Assembly: GCA_038093515.1 (NCBI GenBank)
Contig: JBBPSI010000009.1
Location: forward strand, 248,001-312,000
Reading direction: 5' to 3'
Length of the DNA stretch: 64,000 nt
Origin: Butyriboletus loyo
Lineage: Eukaryota; Basidiomycota; Agaricomycetes; Boletales; Boletaceae
Within the stretch, counting starts at the first letter, position 1, and every line of letters starts with the position of its first letter. The notes beneath the pieces were generated by a model, which worked only from the letters and a program-made list of their open reading frames with translations, ran no database searches and was not told where the DNA came from. Positions 56,811-64,000 of the stretch are shown here, piece by piece. Position numbers and translations under genes: made by a program.

Positions 56811-59162
56811 TCAGGCGTACTTGGAAGCCAGGACTCGCACGATCTCCAACACGTACCCCGTCGCCACCTCGTTCCTGGACCCCACCGAATCCCCGACCTG
56901 GCCGTCCCACCATTCCCCAATCGAAACCATCATGTTCGTCACCGCAGTCGCGTCATACGACGTTCCGTTCTGCTTGGTACCTACCAAGTACCCAACAAAG
57001 GCTTCCCAACGCGGCGCGTAATACCCACCCACGAGGCCGCCCCACTGTTTCGACGCGTAGTCGTTGATCTGCCCGGTGGGCCCCCAGAGCGTGATCTGGT
57101 TCCGGGCGGTGTACTCGAGATAGGCCGCGTACGTCGCGTTGCCGTGTGACCAGCTTCGCGCGGCGTCGAGCCACTTGGAAAGGCGGAAATGCGGATTTGC
57201 GAGCAAGAGTGCGTCGAGGTCGTACAGGAGCTCGACGAGGGGTTTACCGGCTGCCTCTACCGCGGCCGCGTCGGTCGTCGACGCATTGAAGACGTCGACG
57301 AGGGACTCGTATAGGTCGATGAATCGGTTGGCAAGCAGTTGGCGAGTCACGTCCACGAGGTCGTAGCGGAACTCTGGGATTGTGGAGAGTTCTTGGGAAT
57401 CGAGGCTAGCTTGGATCAACATCTGCAGGGCAGGGACGATGGTGGTGTTGGTGTCGTAGAACAAGAGGGTAGGAAAATGTCCGGTGCCGTTTACGAGCCC
57501 GGTCAAGGCTGGTGCGATTTCGAGGATGCTCTTGACGGTCGCTTGGACCGATGGGTTTTGATTGTTATACACTGTCGATGCGAGTAGCTGCCAGGCATCC
57601 ACAACGGCTGGCGGGAGATTGCCAATGTTATATCGCCTCGAGACCCATGAAGAAACATATGATGTTCGGTTGATTGGTGTTGGTGACCAAGCCTGGTCGA
57701 GGAGGACGTCATACACGATTTCATTTCCTTCCAAACCTTCCGGTGTCAAGCCCATACCAACCATGGAACTCCCAGATGAGGCAAGCGCGCTCACCGGCGC
57801 TTCTGTGACGTTCAGAAAATTGCCCTCGAGGCCCATGTTCCCTCCATAATCGTGAAGTTCGCACCAAACCCATTTCTTTCCATAATAGCTATCCAGCCTC
57901 TGCCACTGAGGCTGTGCCTCACTGTAGAGGTCCAGGATGATCATACTGTCGTTTCCTGGTACACCTCCGAGATACGCCTGAACGAGCTCCGTGGTCCAAA
58001 ACGTTTCGGAACTGTAGAACATCCATCCTTGCATCATCCATATCGCTTCAGGATCAGCGGCGCGCAAACTGGCGAACGTATTCGACGCGATACTCTGTAA
58101 GTAAGAGGCGTTGTTGCTGTATGGGTTGTTCTCGTTGTATTGATCGAGCGTGTAGATGTGTGACACGTTTCCATAGGCGGCTGTCTGCTTGCTGATGAAC
58201 GACTTTTGGAGGGTAGGAAAGAGGGGATCGAAAGGTTCGAGGAAGGAGACGTTGGTAAAAGCACTTGGGAACCCGCCCCATTGACCCCCGACGACGATAG
58301 ACACGTTAGGGTACAAAACAGAGAGTGCAGGCGGGACAAATCCTGTAAACGAAGGCATCACGGGGGTCATCCCGAGCTCGAGCATGCGTGGGATGAGCTG
58401 TTTCTGCAGGTTAAATTGATCATTGACCCATTGCATCGGCAGCTCGCCGCCCCAGCTACCCTGGATATTGCCGAATCGATTCCACGCCTGGAAAGGTGGG
58501 CCTGACAAAAAGCTCAAGATGTCCGAATCGCTCAATCCTGCTTCGCGGAACACCTGGATGAGGGTGTATTCGTAACCGACCCATGCGAGGGGGAGGTTGA
58601 CGCCGCGGAGAGCCATCCAGTCAAAGAGAAGCTCCCAGTCGTCGAAGGTGTAGAACGCGGTCGTGTAGCTGAACGTGACCGTGTTGAAAAAGTAGCGGTA
58701 TTTAACGAGTGAACTGTGTGTTACGGGTGTCCCGATGGATGGTAGCTTATCAGGGAGGTTCTCGAGCCTAGAACCAGTCCACCAGATGTCGACACCACCG
58801 TATTCGGTGAGGTAGCTTTTGCAGAGATAGCATCATTTCAGCGCCCCGGAAGAACAGGAGGGGGGAAAGAAGCCTTACGTGTACAAGCCGCGAGCACATG
58901 CGCTGATCGATGTACACTGTATGTTGATCTGAGCGTTTCCTTGGCGGTGCGAGTCCGCGTCGCTCAGGGTAAATGTATCGAGGACGCTGACATCTGGCGC
59001 CAAGACGAAGTTGAAGGACTGGCTATGAGCTGGGATGCGTCTCTGAATTAACGAGTAGAGGCCATCCACGCTTCCAGTGTGGGTCATCTCTGTCAAGGCG
59101 CGCACTGCAGTACCCAAGGCGATGAGAACCATGAGCCTAGTACCACTGAGGACCCTCATCAT
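56811..59162 (-). CDS. Alpha-N-acetylglucosaminidase, glycoside hydrolase family 89
   Basis: Homologue of lysosomal NAGLU, releasing terminal alpha-linked N-acetylglucosamine; in fungi probably vacuolar or extracellular. Seen: a signal peptide MMRVLSGTRLMVLIALGTAV with RALT; the N-terminal domain FNFVLAPDVSVLDTFTLSDA; after one intron (near 58820-58876) YLTEYGGVDIWWTGSRLENL; FYTFDDWELLFDWMALRGVN; LPLAWVGYEYTLIQVFREAG; PFQAWNRFGNIQGSWGGELP; YTLDQYNENNPYSNNASY; WMMQGWMFYSSETFWTTELV; ILDLYSEAQPQWQRLDSYYG (first catalytic Glu); WVWCELHDYGGNMGLEGNFL; and GLTPEGLEGNEIVYDVLLDQ (second catalytic Glu region). The C-terminal helical domain ends EIVRVLASKYA. About 765 residues, close to human NAGLU. Only one intron, unlike its intron-rich neighbours. 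Several N-glycosylation sites. Convergent with the six-hairpin gene. Confidence 0.94.
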
Positions 59163-59964
59163 GATGAGAGTACGAGTCGATAAAAGCGAAATCAGATTGT
59201 TGGGCTTCTCCGAGGACGTTGTAAGTATCCTCCTGAGAGGAACCAGCTGTGGTATTTCTGAGTGTGTTGAATAATGATTGGCGTGGGCCTCGTCGATTCA
59301 TAGGTAGGCGCCGGCGGGAAACTTTTGTCCCGGAAAGTCACAGGCCGCTACGAAGAGATCAAGTCGATGGCTGATCGTCCAGATCATTATTTAATGGGTC
59401 GCAGATACCAGCGAAGCGCTAACTCGGTATCTCGACGCTCGCCCTGCGGTAACAGCCATATTCTGATTCAATCAACGCTTCAACTTGCATTCACGACCTG
59501 GTAAGATGCTGCTCGTTACGTTCAAGTCACGCTTGCAACATGTTTCAAAACTGACAGGCCAGCGGACACACTCGTATCTGCGATCCACACCTGCCGAAAA
59601 TGTTTACAGTCGGTTCTACGAGTTATGTACTTCATCGTGCTTGGTAGTGCTTGCTTATCGGTTTTATGTTTGGTCTCCTGGTGAGTCACCGAGTCGCGCA
59701 ATGCAATTTTAATTGGCTCAGTGTCTTCGCAAGCCGCAATATTGTTTTGTTTTATGTCCTGTGTGGGGTAGACTACCCTAAGTAGGATATTGGTTATCTC
59801 TGACAAGTGACCTTCGTGTTTCAGTTCTCAGGCATGACTTCCCATCCCGCAATCCATGGAGGCTATATACATACAGCTGCTCATCCAGAAAAAGTACGCC
59901 ACTGAGGAGATCGCCCCGCATTTTACTTATCAACGTTCAACCCTCAGCCCCCTCTATCCCGATC
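59163..59964. other. Divergent promoter region of GH89 and the MFS gene
   Basis: About 800 bp. TATATA at 59864-59869 lies about 100 bp before the MFS start codon. Other frames (for example 59522-59806 on -) have no recognised features. Confidence 0.45.
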
Positions 59965-62703
59965 ATGTCCTCGTCCACTGCCGTGCTCAAGGATCCACCA
60001 TCAAAGGCTGAACCAGGTGCGTCCTGGAAGGAGAAGGAGCAACATATTATCCCAAAAAATCGGCTCGGAATCGTAATTTTTAGTCTCATGTGTTCCATCT
60101 TTCTCGCCGCACTCGATCAAGTATCTCTTTGTCGATCCCGCATTTACCTGGCCTGACACGGACCACAGTCCGTTTTAGTTACTGCTTTACCCACCATCGT
60201 AGCCGAACTAGGCGGAGGCAACAATTATAGTTGGGTCGGGAGGTAAACTCAACGCTCGTGCACCGACGCATAAGCATGACCTAATCGTCAAGTATCTCAG
60301 CGCCTACATGCTATCCTCAGCATCTTTGGGGCCGCTTTACGGAAAACTCTCCAACATTTTAGGTCTGCTATCCTATCCACTCTCGTCAATCCCATCCTAC
60401 TCATTTATGGGCTTCATAGGTCGAAAGCCAATGTTGTACGGATGTATCCTCATATTTTTGGTCTGTAATTTACTTGACGCGAACAACCTCCAAACGTATC
60501 ACTGTGTTTAGGTTGGATCAGCGTTCTGTGGTGCCGCCCAGAGCATGACATGGCTCATAGTTTGCCGTGCTGTGCAAGGAATAGGTGGTGGCGGCATTAT
60601 TTCGTTGGTACAAATCACCATATCAGACATTGTGTCCCTCAAGGAGTGAGTTCTGTGTTGTTGCTTCCTTCCTTGTCCCTTAGATTGCTTAGCCGAGCCA
60701 AGTATGGAGGAGCCATTAGTGCCACTTGGAGTATTGCCGGGTAGGCGATGCATCTTACTCAACAGAGCATTACTCAATTATCGCAGTGTCGTAGGACCAC
60801 TCCTTGGCGGAGTCAGTCCGCTTTGGCGCACCCACCGTTTATAGCTTAATATCATATTCAGGCATTAACCGACCATGCTTCGTGGAGATGGTATGTTATC
60901 TGATTGCTGATGGGGTCATCTCCTTACTTTGGCTCCCAGGTGTTTCTGGATCAACCTGTCAGTGATTGTTCTCGAGTCAACGGGCCCTGTTTGACTCTTG
61001 CAATAGACCATCTGGTGGCGTAGCAGGCGCTCTTCTATTCTTCTTCTTAAATCTCAACGCACATCAAGAAAGATCGTTCCATGACCACGTCAAAGAATTT
61101 GATTTTGTCGGACTGGTCACTGCTGTCTCTGGCGTAGTCTGCCTTTTGGTAGGGTTTAACTCCGGCAACACCACGTGTATGCAAAAACCGTTGCAAACGG
61201 ACTTGCCCAGAGACTGACTACTAGCTAGGGAAAAGCGCCAAAACCATTTCTCTCCTCGTTATCGGAGGCATTTTTCTCGTAGGCTACGCGATAAATGAGA
61301 TGTACACCAAACGGTCTGCAATCACTCCGCCACGACTGTTCAAAGTTCGTGTGCTCCTTTGCCTTTCCGCATGCCCCTGACTTTTCTGGTAGACGCGTAC
61401 GACCGGCTTGGTTCTAATTTCTACGTTTTTGCACGCCGTTGTTGCCTTTTCTGGTATGTATGTCGACTGATGCTCGATGATCATTGACGCATTGTCAACT
61501 TCTTTGAAAATAGGATTATAGTACGTTTCATATTGTGTGGGTCAACTTGTACTGAATATTCTTCAGCTATCTGCCTTTGTATTACCAAGGTATGTTTAAT
61601 CCGCTTCTTTCCATACTAGTAGCTGACAGCCCGCATAGTCCTCGGCGCATCTGCTACTGCCTCTGGTGTTAAGTCAGTCAATTTTATTTCTGGGTATGCG
61701 CGGAATTTCTCACGCTTGCAACAGGATGCTTCCCTATTCCCTTGGCATCGCTTTGCAGTCGGCACTGTCAAGTATGTTTGTGGCACGCACCGGGTCATAT
61801 CGTCCGATCATGTGGGGCGCTTGGGTTGTGATGACCATTGGATGGGGCTTCATGATCATGCTAGACAGTACATCCAGCATGTGAGTACAGCTATCTTCGG
61901 CTTGTATCGCTACCTGTGTCTCATCTTTGCAGTGGTACTCAGGAAATATACCCGTTCATTGCATCCCTTGGGATTGGTTGCTTGTTCCAGGTATGTCACA
62001 TATGCCCCACTCTGCGTCCCTGCTAAAATCGTCATCGATAGGTCCCGCTCATTGCAGTCCAAGCTGCCATGCCTCTGGAGGATATGGCTACGAGCACAGC
62101 GGCGTTTGTCTTCCTGCGGTACGTGATGACATCCACATCGGAGATCCTGGACTCACACATCCTCCAGTGCGCTGGGTTGTACAACTGGCATCACGGTCGG
62201 GGAAGCCATCATCTCGAGTACCCTTCAACAAAGACTCAGAGGCATCACGGGTCTTACTATCAACGCCTCCGCTGCATCGATCAACAATAACATTAGGAAA
62301 ATATCATCGATTCCTGTATGTGGTCTTGAATCGATCGGGATGCTTTTCTGACCTCGGATTCATCGTTGTAGGATTCCACCGTGAGAGCTGAAGTGACGCA
62401 TGCATACGCTCGCTCTATCAGTACGATCTGGCTCGTAAACACGCCGTTGTCAGCTCTTGGTCTTGTCCTCGTTGTCTTTATCCGTGCGTATTCACTACAC
62501 CGGACGGTCATTCGGCAGGGCGCGGACGAGACCAGTGATCCTGAACAAGGTGAGGCGGTGAAAAAGGAAAAGGCCAGTGGTGGAGCAGATTTCAACGAGG
62601 CCGAAGAAGCAGCTACTACCAACGACGATGTTATTGTTATGGAACGAACGCCCTGCGGTCATGGGGGGAAAGTGCACGCGGGGGACGGACAGCGAAAGTG
62701 AAT
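59965..62703 (+). CDS. MFS drug:H+ antiporter, DHA2 (14-TMS) family
   Basis: Plasma- or vacuolar-membrane exporter of toxic compounds or basic amino acids. Seen: a charged N-terminus, then NRLGIVIFSLMCSIFLAALD; QSVLVTALPTIVAELGGGNN; AYMLSSASLGPLYGKLSNIL joined to GRKPMLYGCILIF (motif A); SAFCGAAQSMTWLIVCRAVQ; GIGGGGIISLVQITISDIVS; RAKYGGAISATWSIAGVVGP then [20 protein letters not shown] (motif C); AGALLFFFLNLNAHQERSFH; ISLLVIGGIFLVGYAINEMY; and a last helix IWLVNTPLSALGLVLVVFIR with an acidic tail ending GHGGKVHAGDGQRK. All exon joins I checked stay in frame, so the gene looks intact, with more than a dozen introns. One exon (61514-61520) has only 7 nt. About 580 residues. Confidence 0.9.
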
Positions 62704-63247
62704 TGGCATGGATAACAAAAAAGCCCCCAAGCAGATTTGGCCAAAGTAGGCCTAGCCGTGGCCATGGTTCGTCGCTTTCGTAACACCACTTGACCAAAGT
62801 CGTGTATATATAACTCAACCAAACACGAATCTTTCGTATTTGGCTCTTGAAATGGATGCAGTGAAGACGTGACCATTAATCAAAAGCTTTGGGGTTGCAT
62901 ATATCGCTTTGAAAATGTAGTTGCTCCCAGTGACCCAGGACGCTCACGATAAATATCGCTGATGGTGAAGAGTCTTGCTCAAGCGTAAAGAAGACAGTAC
63001 TAAGGAGTGCAGACCTTTTTCTTTTCGCAACATCAGGGGTTTTGAGGTGAGTCGATCCAATTAATGTAGTATGTACTTGCCAGTGGGTGTGGCAAAACGA
63101 CCGGTGCACAAGTGATATCGTTACTAGTAGATTAGATGTATATGGTACGAACGCGATGGAATGATACACACAGCACCATGACGTGACGTACGCCGGCCCC
63201 CGGACCAGACCTCAGACCAAGGCCTCAGCTCGAAACGATGCCGATCA
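62704..63247. other. Convergent 3' spacer between the MFS gene and the terminal gene
   Basis: About 540 bp with AT-rich patches. Minus-strand frame 62876-63169 looks like chance. No RNA or repeat recognised. Confidence 0.4.
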
Positions 63248-64000
63248 TCAACCAACCATGCGATACCGGAGCACCGTGCGTCGCCCTTGAAACAAGCGAT
63301 GTGACTCGTCGGGAACGACAACCGCCTCTAATTCGCCAGTGAACGTCTTGACGAGCGGAACGGCCGGTGGGCTCGGAGGTGGTTTCACCGTCGACAGCGG
63401 ATCCCCGCCCTTGCTCGTGTTCGCTTCAGAGTCCGATGCAGACGACGGGACAGGGTCAGAACCGGAGTCAACGGTGGTCGTCCGAGGGCGGAGTTGCGCA
63501 GTCAACTCGAGCGAGCACGTAAACCGCATGATAACCCCCCCCTCGTCGATCGCGAACGCCTCTCCCGCTCTACAGCCACTCTCACGGTCACCCAAAGCGG
63601 CCACAGACGAAAAAAAAGCATATCTCACCTAAACTTTGCACGCAGGACACACGCCAAATCTAAAACGATGCTCGACACTTCTCGGCGCATCGCCCCCAGC
63701 TCCGCTGGTCTGTCAGGCCACTTTGAATGGTCGCGGTCATGGCTACTTCTCTCTCTATCACCCTTCTGGCCAGTGACGATCGAATACTCGCCCACAAAAA
63801 CGAAGATCATGGGTGTGTGTTCAGGTTTCCACGGCTCGCTCTCCGTCCGACTCGAACCCTCACACTCGTGCAACTTTGCTCGAAAGTACATAATTTGATC
63901 CTCGACGAACCCTTTGAGCTGCGCGTCAAACGACGATAACAGTGCCCCCCGGTTCTGGTACGCCGGAAACCGGGGTACAATCTCAGGTTGGCAGGAAGCA
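63248..64000 (-). CDS. 3' end of an unidentified gene, cut by the window edge
   Basis: Not recognised. Minus-strand coding starts beyond 64000. Seen: FPAYQNRGALLSSFDAQLKG; WKPEHTPMIFVFVGEYSIVT; after an intron whose best in-frame acceptor (CCAG) is near 63700, AELGAMRREVSSIVLDLACV and LRAKFR; after another intron near 63568-63632 (donor GTGAGATA, acceptor CTGTAG), AGEAFAIDEGGVIMRFTCSL; then a Ser/Asp/Pro-rich stretch (VDSGSDPVPSSASDSEANTS) and VKTFTGELEAVVVPDESHRL with QGRRTVLRYRMVG at the end. The stop is at 63248. The splice phases are consistent, so the gene is real, but no motif gives a function. Confidence 0.6.

Overview
The window is nuclear DNA from a filamentous basidiomycete. Nearly every gene is split by many short (about 45-60 nt) spliceosomal introns, the genes are tightly packed on both strands, and the products are typical of Agaricomycetes: a secreted GH45 endoglucanase, a GH89 enzyme, an oligopeptide transporter, a DHA2 multidrug transporter, a eukaryotic DUF262 protein and a DUF3638/DUF3645 protein. 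A Rhizoctonia-like (Cantharellales) fungus is a reasonable guess, but the sequence read by eye does not prove it.

Layout. 0-13 kb: GCN5 histone acetyltransferase (+), NAD formate dehydrogenase (-), an ERD1-type EXS membrane protein (-) sharing a divergent promoter with the spliceosomal SNU23 (+), cytosolic isoleucyl-tRNA synthetase (-) and a membrane-anchored ubiquitin-like/BAG Hsp70 co-chaperone (-). 13-28 kb: PBS2-type MAPKK (-), a gene-poor 2.3 kb, the Golgi coiled-coil protein CASP/COY1 (-), a small CCCH-finger protein (-), an NADP-dependent double-bond reductase (-), a GH45 endoglucanase with a probable GPI anchor (+), and the RNase P subunit RPR2 (-) head to head with an intron-containing tRNA-Tyr gene (+).

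28-37 kb is the accessory part. A DUF3638/DUF3645 gene (-) has lost its 5' half and carries two frameshifts and a nonsense codon. It abuts a Harbinger-like transposase N-terminus. A nest of LTR retroelement pieces follows: two copies of one LTR in opposite orientation, a second LTR-like repeat inserted into one of them and repeated next to it, and a 133-bp near-identical inverted repeat.

37-64 kb returns to ordinary genes: OPT transporter (-), a 2.9 kb gene-poor stretch, a DUF262 protein with a Pro/Gln-rich tail (-) divergent from condensin SMC2 (+), an FCP1/HAD-like protein whose second catalytic Asp is Asn (+), a six-hairpin glycosidase (+) convergent with GH89 alpha-N-acetylglucosaminidase (-), a DHA2 MFS transporter (+), and the 3' end of an unidentified gene (-).

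Most genes are housekeeping and do not form one pathway. Recurring points of interest are GC-AG introns and very small exons (6, 7 and 8 nt), each supported by protein-family continuity, and promoter motifs that fit gene function: four TGACTCG heptamers upstream of the aminoacyl-tRNA synthetase and an ACGCGT cell-cycle box upstream of SMC2.
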